64,000 nt of DNA from Ureibacillus chungkukjangi (GTDB lineage Bacteria > Bacillota > Bacilli > Bacillales_A > Planococcaceae): the NCBI RefSeq assembly GCF_003217295.1, contig NZ_QJTJ01000003.1, positions 124,001 to 188,000 on the forward strand, written 5' to 3'. Each line of letters opens with the position of its first letter. The stretch's first letter is position 1. The notes beneath the pieces are model-generated. The model was not told where the DNA came from and searched no databases. It was given only the letters and a program-made list of their open reading frames with translations. A program made the translations under genes and the position numbers. This document shows positions 16,871 through 25,610 of this stretch, in pieces.

Positions 16871-18079
16871 ATGGCAGAGAAGAAAACATTAAAGAGATTT
16901 GCATCAGTATTTTTAGCATCATCATTAATCATGGGGGCGTTAGCAGGCTGTAATTCTGAGGGGACGTCAACAGCTGGTGGAGGCTCATCTAGTGATACTA
17001 CTAGCGATGTAATTAAAATCGGTGCAAACTTAGAACTTTCCGGTGCAGTAGCTTCTTATGGATCATCTATTGCAAACGGAGCGGAATTAGCAGTTGAAGA
17101 AATCAATGCTGCTGGTGGTATCGATGGAAAACAAATTCAATTAGTTAAAGTAGATAACAAATCAGAAAACTCTGAAGCGACAAATGCAGCGATTAAGCTT
17201 GCAACACAAGATAAGGTTACGGCAATGATTGCTCCAGCAACTTCAGGGAACGTTATTGCAACAGCTCAAATTGCTAATCAATATAAAATCCCGACAGTTA
17301 CTGCATCTGGAACAGCTCCAAATGTAACTGAAAATGAAGACGGAACATTGAACGATTTCGTATTCCGTACTTGCTTCATTGACCCATTCCAAGGGATTGT
17401 TGCAGCAAACTTTGCATCTAACGAATTAGGAGCAAAAAATGTAGCAATCTATGCGGATAATGCATCTGATTATGCTAAGGGGTTAGCGAAGTCATTTAAA
17501 GAACAAATTGAAGCGAATGGCGGAACGGTAGTAGCGGAAGAAGCTTACGTAGCAGATGATACTGACTTTAAATCAACATTAACTCGTATCAAATCAGCAA
17601 ATCCAGATTTCATCTTTATTCCTGGATACTATGAAGAAGTAGGGTTAATTGTTAAACAAGCCCGTGAATTAGGCATTGAAGCGCCTTTAATGGGGGCTGA
17701 TGGTTGGGACTCTCCAACATTAGTAGAACTTGCTGGTGCAGAAGCACTAAATAATACATTCATTACAAATCACTATTCTTCACAGGATCCAGAAGAAACA
17801 ATTCAAGGATTTGTTGAAGCATTTAAAGGAAAATACAGTGAATCGCCAAACGCATTCCATGCACTTGGTTATGACACAGTTTACTACATTAAGGATGCTA
17901 TCGAACGTGCAGGCTCTACAGATGGCGAAGCGATTCAAAAAGCTTTAGCTGAAACACAAGATTTAAGTTTAATTACAGGTACATTCTCAGTTGACGAAAA
18001 ACACAACCCAGTTAAATCCGCAACAGTTCTAGAATACGTAGACGGTAATCAAGTGTTCAACTCTAAAGTTAATCCGTAA
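16871..18079 (+). CDS. livJ: Branched-chain amino-acid ABC transporter, substrate-binding lipoprotein
   Basis: The 402-residue protein begins with a lipoprotein signal ending L-A-G-C at Cys27, then a Gly/Ser linker and a type I periplasmic-binding fold (Peripla_BP_6). IKIGANLELSGAVASYG is the first strand-loop of the amino-acid site, and FRTCFIDPFQG and GYDTVYYIKDA are further family segments. It captures leucine/isoleucine/valine (or a related amino acid) outside the membrane for the permeases encoded downstream. GGGAGG lies 8 bases before the start. A stem-loop with T run separates it from livH, which would keep the binding protein in excess over the membrane parts. Confidence 0.93.
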   Translation: MAEKKTLKRFASVFLASSLIMGALAGCNSEGTSTAGGGSSSDTTSDVIKIGANLELSGAVASYGSSIANGAELAVEEINAAGGIDGKQIQLVKVDNKSENSEATNAAIKLATQDKVTAMIAPATSGNVIATAQIANQYKIPTVTASGTAPNVTENEDGTLNDFVFRTCFIDPFQGIVAANFASNELGAKNVAIYADNASDYAKGLAKSFKEQIEANGGTVVAEEAYVADDTDFKSTLTRIKSANPDFIFIPGYYEEVGLIVKQARELGIEAPLMGADGWDSPTLVELAGAEALNNTFITNHYSSQDPEETIQGFVEAFKGKYSESPNAFHALGYDTVYYIKDAIERAGSTDGEAIQKALAETQDLSLITGTFSVDEKHNPVKSATVLEYVDGNQVFNSKVNP

Positions 18080-18107
18080 ATTTACGTTTAAACGAATGGA
18101 ACGAGTG

Positions 18108-18135
18108 AGGGGGGCGAGATTAGCCTCCCTTTTTA
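18108..18135 (+). terminator. Intra-operon terminator/attenuator between livJ and livH
   Basis: AGGGGGGC (18108-18115) pairs with GCCTCCCT (18123-18130), one G-U pair, followed by TTTTT. It should terminate part of the transcripts after the binding-protein gene. Confidence 0.75.
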
Positions 18136-18194
18136 CAATTTTAAAATCTATTAAAGCATCTAAAAGAATTGAAAGAAAAAAGGAGTGAGAGCTC

Positions 18195-19070
18195 ATGGAA
18201 TGGATACAACAGCTAGTAAATGGTATATCGCTTGGAAGTATTTATGCTTTGATTGCGTTGGGCTATACGATGGTATACGGAATCATTAAGCTGATTAACT
18301 TTGCACATGGTGACGTATTTATGCTAGGGGCATTTATTGGGTTTTATGCAATTGCAAGATGGGATATCGGGTTCTTCCCAGCCCTTATTATATCCATGGT
18401 ACTCTGTGCAATTATCGGGGTAATCATAGAGCGAGTTGCTTATAAAAGGCTGCGGAATGCAACGCGAATTGCGGCTCTTATTACGGCAATCGGTGTTTCA
18501 TTATTGATTGAATATACGGTGATATTCTTCAGAGGGGCCTCTCCAGAAGCGTATCCAGAGGTGCTGCCAAAAACATATATTGATATTTTTGGTGTGAGTA
18601 TTAGTTCGATTTCTATTCTAATTTTAGCAGTAACAGTTGTACTAATGATTTTATTGCAATTTATCGTTCATAAAACAAAAATCGGAAAAGCGATGCGTGC
18701 AGTATCACTAGATCCAGACGCAGCCCGTTTAATGGGTATCAATGTAGATAATACAATTTCTGCAACATTTGCTATTGGTTCGGCCTTAGCTGGAGCAGCT
18801 GGTGTTATCTTCGGTGTTTACTATACAAGAATTGAACCTTTAATGGGGGTATTACCGGGTCTAAAAGCATTTATTGCTGCGGTATTTGGTGGTATTGGCA
18901 GTATTCCAGGAGCTATGGTTGGGGGTCTTTCTTTAGGTGTAGTAGAAACTGTTGTAAGTGCATTAGGTTTTTCTTTATGGCGCGATGCAGCTGCCTTCGT
19001 TATTTTAATTTTAATCTTAATCTTGAAACCATCGGGTATATTCGGAAAAAATACTCGAGAGAAAGTGTAG
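18195..19070 (+). CDS. livH: Branched-chain amino-acid ABC transporter permease LivH
   Basis: The 291-residue integral membrane protein has about eight helices. It has the LivH N-terminal pattern NGISLGSIYALIALGYTMVYG and the LINFAHGDVFMLGA segment; the cytoplasmic coupling region holds SLDPDAARLMGINVD. It pairs with LivM to form the channel. The next gene begins directly after its stop codon, so expression is translationally linked. Confidence 0.95.
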   Translation: MEWIQQLVNGISLGSIYALIALGYTMVYGIIKLINFAHGDVFMLGAFIGFYAIARWDIGFFPALIISMVLCAIIGVIIERVAYKRLRNATRIAALITAIGVSLLIEYTVIFFRGASPEAYPEVLPKTYIDIFGVSISSISILILAVTVVLMILLQFIVHKTKIGKAMRAVSLDPDAARLMGINVDNTISATFAIGSALAGAAGVIFGVYYTRIEPLMGVLPGLKAFIAAVFGGIGSIPGAMVGGLSLGVVETVVSALGFSLWRDAAAFVILILILILKPSGIFGKNTREKV

Positions 19071-20021
19071 GTGAAGCGGGATATGAAAAAGTCAAAGGCG
19101 TTTTGGGTATTTTCTGCTTTAGCGCTAGTAATCTATGCAGTCGTTCAAGGATTAATCTCTAGTGGAATAATAGATTTATACTATCAAAATATTTTAGTGC
19201 AAATGTGTATTAACATTATGCTTGCTGTAAGTTTACATATTGTCATCGGGATTACGGGACAATTTTCAATAGGACATGCTGGTTTTATGGCAGTAGGGGC
19301 ATATTTTAGTGCAATAGCCACTATGAAATTAGGTTTACCACTCCCTGTAGGTCTAGCATTGGGAGCGGGAGTTGCAGCTTTAGCTGGTTTACTAGTAGGG
19401 CTACCAACATTACGTCTTAAAGGGGACTATCTAGCAATTGCTACTCTTGGATTTGCTGAAATCATTCGCATTATCTTCTTGAACGTGGATTATGTTGGTG
19501 GAGCAGCTGGTATGGTGGTTACGAATATGACGACATGGACGTATGCTTTTGCTGGTGTTGTAATTACAATTATCGTAATTTCTAACTTTACAAACTCAAG
19601 ACATGGTCGTGGTGCAATTTCCATTCGTGAGGATGAAATAGCGGCTGACGCTATGGGAATCAATACAACTTATTATAAAGTTGTTGCTTTCACAATTGGT
19701 TCGTTGTTTGCAGGACTTGCAGGGGCAATTTATGCACATAACTTTTTCATTATCCAGCCGACAACGTTTAACTTCTTAAAATCCTTTGATATTTTGATTT
19801 ATGTTGTGTTAGGTGGATTAGGAAGTCTTTCTGGATCAGTGATTGCAGCTATTTTTTTAACAATGGTAACTGCGTTTTTAGCAAACTTCCCAGAGACTCG
19901 CATGATTATCTATTCGCTTGTATTAATTCTAGTGATGCTTTACCGTCCAACAGGTTTAATGGGAACAAAAGAGATTACGTCTTTATTTAAATTTGGAAAA
20001 AAAGGAGGTACTAAGCCATGA
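19071..20021 (+). CDS. livM: Branched-chain amino-acid ABC transporter permease LivM
   Basis: The 316-residue permease has about nine helices, the GQFSIGHAGFMAVGAYFSA motif and the EDEIAADAMGINT coupling loop. The start is GTG 19071, immediately after the livH stop, or ATG 19083. Both are plausible, because AGGTG overlaps the first and could serve the second. Its last codons overlap the livG start by four bases (ATGA), typical of tight coupling. Confidence 0.94.
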   Translation: MKRDMKKSKAFWVFSALALVIYAVVQGLISSGIIDLYYQNILVQMCINIMLAVSLHIVIGITGQFSIGHAGFMAVGAYFSAIATMKLGLPLPVGLALGAGVAALAGLLVGLPTLRLKGDYLAIATLGFAEIIRIIFLNVDYVGGAAGMVVTNMTTWTYAFAGVVITIIVISNFTNSRHGRGAISIREDEIAADAMGINTTYYKVVAFTIGSLFAGLAGAIYAHNFFIIQPTTFNFLKSFDILIYVVLGGLGSLSGSVIAAIFLTMVTAFLANFPETRMIIYSLVLILVMLYRPTGLMGTKEITSLFKFGKKGGTKP

Positions 20022-20797
20022 CAAGTAACCTTCTTCTTAAAGCAGAAAATGTCGGCATTCAATTTGGAGGCTTAAAGGCTGTTCAAAATGTAAACATGTA
20101 TTTAAACCAAGGAGAATTGGTTGGTTTAATCGGTCCAAACGGCGCTGGAAAAACAACGACTTTTAATATGATAACAGGTGTATACCAGCCTACAGTTGGC
20201 GCAATTACCTTTGCCGGTAGAAATTTGAAAGGGCTAAAGCCATATCAGGTAACAAAGCAAGGCATGAGTCGTACATTCCAAAATATCCGTTTATTTAAGG
20301 ATTTGTCAGTATTAGATAATGTTAAGGTTGCCAACCACAATATTGCCAAGCATTCCATTGTCTCTTCCATTCTTCGTTTACCAAGTCACTTTAGTGGAGA
20401 AGCGAAAATGGAACAAGAATCCATTGAGTTTTTAAAGATTTTTGGTTTAGATGTCTACAAGGATGAAATGGCCAAAAACCTTCCGTACGGGATGCAGCGT
20501 CGTCTAGAAATTGCCCGTGCCCTAGCAGCAAAACCAAAGCTCTTATTATTGGATGAGCCAGCAGCAGGGATGAATCCTCAAGAGACGCATGATTTGATGG
20601 AGTTAATCGCCTTTATCCGAAAAGAGTTTAACTTAACGATTTTATTGATTGAGCATGATATGCATCTAGTTATGGGGATTTGTGAACGTATTTATGTACT
20701 TGACCATGGTCAGCTGATTGCGGATGGGACAGCAGAAGAGATTCGAAATAATCCAAAGGTAATCGAAGCATATCTTGGTGAGGAGGTGACTGATTAA
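20018..20797 (+). CDS. livG: Branched-chain amino-acid ABC transporter ATPase LivG
   Basis: The 259-residue ATPase has Walker A GPNGAGKTTT (about residues 40-49), a LivG-specific long insert after the Q-loop (ISRTFQNIRLF context), the variant signature LPYGMQRRLEIARAL, Walker B LLLLDEPAAG and the H-loop histidine in LIEHDM. It powers transport with LivF. GGAGG lies just before the ATG. Confidence 0.96.
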   Translation: MTSNLLLKAENVGIQFGGLKAVQNVNMYLNQGELVGLIGPNGAGKTTTFNMITGVYQPTVGAITFAGRNLKGLKPYQVTKQGMSRTFQNIRLFKDLSVLDNVKVANHNIAKHSIVSSILRLPSHFSGEAKMEQESIEFLKIFGLDVYKDEMAKNLPYGMQRRLEIARALAAKPKLLLLDEPAAGMNPQETHDLMELIAFIRKEFNLTILLIEHDMHLVMGICERIYVLDHGQLIADGTAEEIRNNPKVIEAYLGEEVTD

Positions 20798-21504
20798 TGC
20801 TAAAAGTAAATAACATCGATGTATTTTATGGAAACATTCATGCATTAAAAGATGTCTCCTTGGAAGTAAATGAAGGTGAGATCGTTACATTAATCGGTGC
20901 AAATGGAGCAGGAAAATCAACGCTTTTAAAAACGTTATCCGGACTTTTGAAGCCTAAAAAGGGTGAGGTTTTGTATCAATCCCAGCAAATTGGTGGTAAA
21001 GCCGCACAAACCATTGTGAAAAATGGTATTTCACATGTTCCAGAAGGTAGACGTGTATTTTCAACGATGTCTGTAGAGGAAAACCTGGAGCTAGGTGCGT
21101 ATTTACGCCATGATCGAGATGGGGTTAAAAAGGACATGGCAAATGTCTATGATTTGTTTCCGATATTGGGTGAACGTCGTAAACAGCCATCCGGTACATT
21201 ATCTGGTGGGGAACAGCAAATGCTTGCAATGGGACGTGCATTAATGGCAAAACCGAAGCTGTTATTATTAGATGAGCCATCCATGGGGCTAGCACCGTTA
21301 ATCGTAAAGCGAATTTTTGAGATTATTAAAATGGTGAATGAGCAAGGTACAACGGTTTTGCTAGTAGAACAAAATGCCAACATGGCACTATCTATTGCGA
21401 ACCGGGCTTATGTTATCGAAACAGGGAAAATCGTACTTTCTGGCACAGCGAAGGAGCTTCAAGAAAGTGAACAAGTAAAAGCAGCCTACCTTGGAGGCTT
21501 ATAA
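20797..21504 (+). CDS. livF: Branched-chain amino-acid ABC transporter ATPase LivF
   Basis: The 235-residue ATPase has Walker A GANGAGKSTLL, the signature LSGGEQQMLAMGRAL, Walker B LLLLDEPSMGLAP and VEQNA at the H-loop (Gln-Asn in place of His-Asp, usual for LivF). The start shares one base with the livG stop. It is the last gene of the liv operon, and a bidirectional terminator follows. Confidence 0.96.
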   Translation: MLKVNNIDVFYGNIHALKDVSLEVNEGEIVTLIGANGAGKSTLLKTLSGLLKPKKGEVLYQSQQIGGKAAQTIVKNGISHVPEGRRVFSTMSVEENLELGAYLRHDRDGVKKDMANVYDLFPILGERRKQPSGTLSGGEQQMLAMGRALMAKPKLLLLDEPSMGLAPLIVKRIFEIIKMVNEQGTTVLLVEQNANMALSIANRAYVIETGKIVLSGTAKELQESEQVKAAYLGGL

Positions 21505-21505
21505 G

Positions 21506-21535
21506 AAAAGGGAAGCTTTGAGGGCTTCCCTTTTT
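21506..21535. terminator. Bidirectional terminator between livF and rluF
   Basis: AAAAGGGAAGC (21506-21516) pairs with GCTTCCCTTTT (21524-21534), with A and T runs on opposite sides. Confidence 0.9.
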
Positions 21536-21536
21536 A

Positions 21537-22241
21537 TTAATTTTTCGGCTGATACTTTAATAGTGTGAATAGCTCGGCCTTTTCCTTCGGTGTTAAGTCT
21601 CTCCACTGGCCGACCTTTAGATTGCCTAAGTGAATGTTCATAATACGAATGCGTTGCAGTCTTTTTACTGAGTAGCCAAGAGCTGAACACATGCGACGAA
21701 TTTGACGATTTAGTCCTTGCTCCAGAACAATTTTAAAGACATGAGATGAAACCTTTTCAACCTTGCACGGTAAGGTTTTAGTATCTAAAATCTCTACACC
21801 TGAAGCCATTTTCTTTAAAAATTGCTCAGAAATAGGTTGGTCCACCTGAACCACATATTCTTTTTCGTGGTGATTTTCTGCGCGCAAAATTTCATTGACG
21901 ATATCCCCGTCATTCGTCAAAAGAAGTAACCCTTCAGATTCTTTATCTAGCCTGCCGATGTGGAAAATCCGTTTAGAATGCCCAACAAAATCAACTACAT
22001 TGCCTTTAATATGTCTTTCAGTTGTACTTGTAATGCCGATAGGTTTATTTAATACGATATAGACAAGCTCTTCCTCTTTTTTTACGGGCTTACCATCTAC
22101 ACAAACGACATCACCTTCGTTTACCTGACTACCGACCGTAGCAAGCTCTCCATTGATGGTGATACGACCGTCCTCAATCCATTTATCTGCACCACGGCGT
22201 GAAGTAACGCCTGTTTCACTTAAAAATTTATTAATTCTCAT
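21537..22241 (-). CDS. rluF: 23S rRNA pseudouridine synthase, RluF type (RsuA family)
   Basis: The 234-residue protein has an N-terminal S4 RNA-binding domain (about residues 1-50, MRINKFLSETGVTSRRGADKW region split at G-V-T) and a pseudouridine synthase domain. Asp99 in GRLDKESEGLLLLTNDG is the catalytic aspartate, and GLNRQIRRMC is the other family motif. The closest functional match is RluF, which modifies U2604 (E. coli numbering) of 23S rRNA; RluB/RsuA relatives share the fold, so the exact target is inferred. It is a single gene convergent with the liv operon. Confidence 0.88.
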   Translation of the reverse strand: MRINKFLSETGVTSRRGADKWIEDGRITINGELATVGSQVNEGDVVCVDGKPVKKEEELVYIVLNKPIGITSTTERHIKGNVVDFVGHSKRIFHIGRLDKESEGLLLLTNDGDIVNEILRAENHHEKEYVVQVDQPISEQFLKKMASGVEILDTKTLPCKVEKVSSHVFKIVLEQGLNRQIRRMCSALGYSVKRLQRIRIMNIHLGNLKVGQWRDLTPKEKAELFTLLKYQPKN

Positions 22242-22529
22242 AAATTCTCCTATTAACCTTTAGTTAAATCCAGTATACAATAACCAATTTCAATGCCTCC
22301 ACTATTGTTGACTACAAATAGCAGAAACATTCCTACTGACGCTATATCATGTTTTCCTTCGATGCTACTAAATTTATAGTATTTGTCGAAAACTTTTTCT
22401 TAAAAAATGGAATAAATTAGATATATTTTTGTAATTTAAACAATATATATTACTAAATACCTTTTAGAATGGGGTACTGCGGTGCAAAGGTATTGGAAGA
22501 CTAATAGTTGAAAAGGGGAGACTATAATT
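22242..22529. other. Intergenic region between divergent rluF and aldehyde dehydrogenase
   Basis: These 288 bases are AT-rich and must hold both promoters, but no convincing -35/-10 pair or operator stands out. AAGGGGAG before 22530 is the dehydrogenase ribosome-binding site. Confidence 0.5.
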
Positions 22530-24065
22530 ATGTCAGTATTAACAATGGCTTACGCATTTCCGAACACAGAAGGGGCAGTAGTAAATTTTAAGGATAAGTA
22601 TGACAATTATATCGGTGGAAAATGGACACCACCTGTTGGGGGTCAATATTTTGAGAATGTGACTCCAGTTACAGGGAAGGTATTTACAGAAGTTGCTCGT
22701 TCAACTGAGGAAGATGTTGAATTAGCACTGGATGCAGCACATGCAGCTAAAGAAGCTTGGGGGCAAACATCTGTTGCTGAGCGTGCAAATATCTTAAATA
22801 AAATTGCTGATCGAATTGAAGAAAATTTAGAAAAGCTAGCTGTCGCGGAAACTTGGGAAAATGGGAAGGCGGTTCGTGAAACTTTAAATGCTGACTTACC
22901 ACTTGCTATTGATCACTTCCGATATTTTGCAGGGGCAATTCGTGCACAAGAAGGCGGACTAAGTCAAATTGATAATGATACGGTTGCTTACCACTTCCAC
23001 GAGCCAATTGGTGTAGTAGGACAAATCATTCCTTGGAATTTCCCACTCCTTATGGCTGTTTGGAAATTAGCACCTGCACTTGCTGCAGGAAACTGTGTGG
23101 TATTAAAGCCAGCAGAGCAAACACCAACTTCAATTATGGTATTGATGGAGCTAATTGAAGATCTTTTACCACCTGGTGTTGTGAATATTGTGAATGGATT
23201 TGGTTTGGAGGCTGGTAAACCACTTGCTTCTAATCCACGAATTGGCAAAATCGCCTTTACAGGGGAAACAACTACTGGTCGTTTAATTATGCAATATGCA
23301 TCACAAAATATTATTCCTGTAACTTTAGAGTTAGGTGGAAAATCACCAAATATCTTCTTTGAGGATATCATGGATGCAGATGATGAGTTTTTGGATAAAG
23401 CAATTGAAGGCTTCGTATTATTTGCCCTAAATCAAGGGGAAGTATGTACTTGTCCTTCACGTGCACTAATTCAAGAGTCTATTTACGAGAAATTTATTGA
23501 GCGTGCATTAAAACGAGTAGAAGCGATTAAGACAGGAAATCCATTAGACCCAAGTACAATGATGGGTGCACAGGCTTCATCAGAGCAATTGGAAAAAATC
23601 CTATCTTATTTAGATATCGGTAAACAAGAGGGTGCACAGGTACTGGCTGGTGGAGATCGCAATGCTTTAGAGGGCGACCTTGCAGATGGTTACTATGTTC
23701 AACCAACTGTATTTAAAGGAGATAACAGCATGCGTATCTTCCAAGAAGAAATTTTTGGACCAGTTGTAGCTGTTACTACGTTCAAAACAAAAGAAGAAGC
23801 GTTAGAGATTGCAAATGACACGCTTTATGGCTTAGGCGCTGGTGTATGGACACGTGATATGAACACAGCTTACCGCTTCGGTCGTGGAATTGAAGCTGGG
23901 CGTGTATGGACGAACTGCTACCACGCATACCCAGCACATGCTGCCTTTGGTGGTTATAAAATGTCTGGTGTAGGTCGCGAAAACCATAAAATGATGCTAG
24001 AACACTATCAACAAACGAAAAACCTATTAGTAAGCTATAGTCCAAATAAGCTTGGATTCTTCTAA
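22530..24065 (+). CDS. NAD(P)-dependent aldehyde dehydrogenase (acetaldehyde/AldB-ExaC type)
   Basis: At 511 residues it has full ALDH length. The substrate/cofactor pocket shows [18 protein letters not shown] and the ELGGKSPN glutamate motif. The catalytic cysteine is Cys306 in GEVCTCPSR, followed by a second Cys at 308 that is typical of this AldB/ExaC-like subgroup. The C-terminus has [13 protein letters not shown]. The subgroup oxidises acetaldehyde and other short aldehydes to acids. A DUF779 gene follows 23 bases downstream, the usual partner of this ALDH type, so the two form an operon. Confidence 0.92.
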   Translation: MSVLTMAYAFPNTEGAVVNFKDKYDNYIGGKWTPPVGGQYFENVTPVTGKVFTEVARSTEEDVELALDAAHAAKEAWGQTSVAERANILNKIADRIEENLEKLAVAETWENGKAVRETLNADLPLAIDHFRYFAGAIRAQEGGLSQIDNDTVAYHFHEPIGVVGQIIPWNFPLLMAVWKLAPALAAGNCVVLKPAEQTPTSIMVLMELIEDLLPPGVVNIVNGFGLEAGKPLASNPRIGKIAFTGETTTGRLIMQYASQNIIPVTLELGGKSPNIFFEDIMDADDEFLDKAIEGFVLFALNQGEVCTCPSRALIQESIYEKFIERALKRVEAIKTGNPLDPSTMMGAQASSEQLEKILSYLDIGKQEGAQVLAGGDRNALEGDLADGYYVQPTVFKGDNSMRIFQEEIFGPVVAVTTFKTKEEALEIANDTLYGLGAGVWTRDMNTAYRFGRGIEAGRVWTNCYHAYPAHAAFGGYKMSGVGRENHKMMLEHYQQTKNLLVSYSPNKLGFF

Positions 24066-24088
24066 TTCTTTTATAAAGGGGGGCTTAT

Positions 24089-24442
24089 GTGGTTGAACGA
24101 GTAAGTGCTACTGATGCCGCACTTGAATTGATTGATAGTTTAAAGAAAAAACACGGTCCAATTATGTTCCATCAATCGGGTGGCTGCTGTGATGGTTCTT
24201 CTCCGATGTGTTATCCAGAAGGAGACTTAATCATCGGGAATGCCGATATTCTACTTGGTGAAATTGGTGGAGCCAAGTTTTATATGCACAAAAGCCAGTT
24301 CGATTATTGGAAGCATACACAGCTGATCATTGATGTAGTAGATGGTCGTGGAGGAATGTTTTCTTTAGAGGGTGTCGAGGGAAAACGTTTCCTTACTAGA
24401 TCGAGAGCTTTTACATCGGAAGAATTAGCGGGGCTTGTATAA
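24089..24442 (+). CDS. DUF779 family protein (ALDH-associated)
   Basis: The 117-residue protein has the DUF779 cysteine motif GGCCDGSSPMCY near residues 29-40 and otherwise short, mixed strands and helices with no signal peptide. The start is GTG 24089, with AAGGGGGG 7 bases upstream. Families of this type are found beside, and sometimes fused to, AldB-like aldehyde dehydrogenases. Their biochemical role is not established, and the three cysteines suggest metal binding or a redox role. Co-transcription with the upstream dehydrogenase is supported by the 23-base gap and the shared downstream terminator. Confidence 0.88.
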   Translation: MVERVSATDAALELIDSLKKKHGPIMFHQSGGCCDGSSPMCYPEGDLIIGNADILLGEIGGAKFYMHKSQFDYWKHTQLIIDVVDGRGGMFSLEGVEGKRFLTRSRAFTSEELAGLV

Positions 24443-24447
24443 AGATG

Positions 24448-24487
24448 AAAGGTTTTTTGCTAGAATATTCTGGCAGGAAACCTTTTT
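24448..24487 (+). terminator. Terminator of the ALDH-DUF779 operon
   Basis: AAAGGTTT (24448-24455) pairs with AAACCTTT (24478-24485) enclosing an inner AGAAT/ATTCT hairpin, and ends in T. Confidence 0.8.
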
Positions 24488-24562
24488 TCCATTCCATAAA
24501 TGTATCAGATAGTTATAAATTATTTCCCAAGAAAAGAAGTTGATAGGTTAGGAAGTGTAGAG

Positions 24563-25537
24563 ATGAATAATGAGCAATTTATAAAAGCATTTCAAGACAA
24601 TTATAATCGTCTTTTCAATTATACCGGGGGGCACGATATTAAGCTGATGATTTCTATTGCTGGAAAATATACGCTTGCACAAAAACAATTTAGTGGAGTC
24701 GTTTTACAAAAAATAATAGAAGAAACTCAAGATGGTGGAGATAAGGCATTATCGGTAAGACTGGAGTCCAGTACAAGCTACAAGCTAGCCTTTCACCTCA
24801 TGCAACAGGTAGATAGGGATAAGGAACTTAATAGGATTATTGCTAATGACCGGACATTGGCGCAAGTTCATTTTAAAAAGACCACAAATAGAATAGTAGG
24901 TGCATTATTTTTAGACCCAAGCAATTGTTTGGAGCATGCAAAAAGAGCAAAGCAATTGTTTGATGAAATGAACCGAAATCAACGGTTTTTAACCTCCAAG
25001 GAAGATATTCCATATGCGGTGTTTTTAACGGCTAATCAAGATGTGCGGCCAAAGGTACAGGCAGATACAATTATAAAATACTATAGAAATTTAAGAAGTA
25101 ACAAATTTACAATGGGCAATCATTTACAAGCGTTAGCCCAAATCATGACAGTCTATAGTGAAGATTATAATAAAATGTTATTGGAAGATGTTGTAAAGCT
25201 TAGAGAAGGATTAATAGAACAAGGGGTGAATGTGAAGAAGCTTCATTATCCATACTTGGGAGTATTAGCACTAGCTGCAACGGATGGAACGAAAATGAAC
25301 AATATTGTTTCTTTACATAATCAATTAATTGAACAGAAGGTTTTCAAAAATGCGAAGGATTATGCGTTAGTTGTAGCTATTCAAAAGATTGTTCAAGAAT
25401 TTGTGGAAGTAAATAATTTAATTGATATTACGGCGCTCACAAGCATCCTTAATCTATTTGATATTGCTGACTTTATATTAGATCTAGGTCCAAATATTCC
25501 AACAGGAATAGCAGATGTAATTGATTTATTTAACTAG
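24563..25537 (+). CDS. DUF4003 family protein
   Basis: The 324-residue protein is predicted soluble and all-helical, with no signal peptide or membrane segment. I recognise it as DUF4003 from the N-terminal FIKAFQDNYNRLFNYTGG region, the DIPYAVFLTA and HYPYLGVLAL segments and overall length. The function is unknown. The frame opens at 24500, but AGGAAG lies 7 bases before ATG 24563 and nothing suitable precedes the first ATG. It sits between two aldehyde dehydrogenase genes, separated from the first by a terminator and from the second by 73 bases. Confidence 0.78.
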   Translation: MNNEQFIKAFQDNYNRLFNYTGGHDIKLMISIAGKYTLAQKQFSGVVLQKIIEETQDGGDKALSVRLESSTSYKLAFHLMQQVDRDKELNRIIANDRTLAQVHFKKTTNRIVGALFLDPSNCLEHAKRAKQLFDEMNRNQRFLTSKEDIPYAVFLTANQDVRPKVQADTIIKYYRNLRSNKFTMGNHLQALAQIMTVYSEDYNKMLLEDVVKLREGLIEQGVNVKKLHYPYLGVLALAATDGTKMNNIVSLHNQLIEQKVFKNAKDYALVVAIQKIVQEFVEVNNLIDITALTSILNLFDIADFILDLGPNIPTGIADVIDLFN

Positions 25538-25610
25538 TCAAACCTACATAAGAGTGAGATTTGGATATCAGTGATACAATAAAATAGAAGGCTAGAGGAG
25601 GTCGATTTCA

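Noticed and set aside
22242-22529. Sigma-B-like promoter before the aldehyde dehydrogenase (GGGGTA near 22472)
   Set aside because: No matching -35 at correct spacing, and the -10 match is incomplete.
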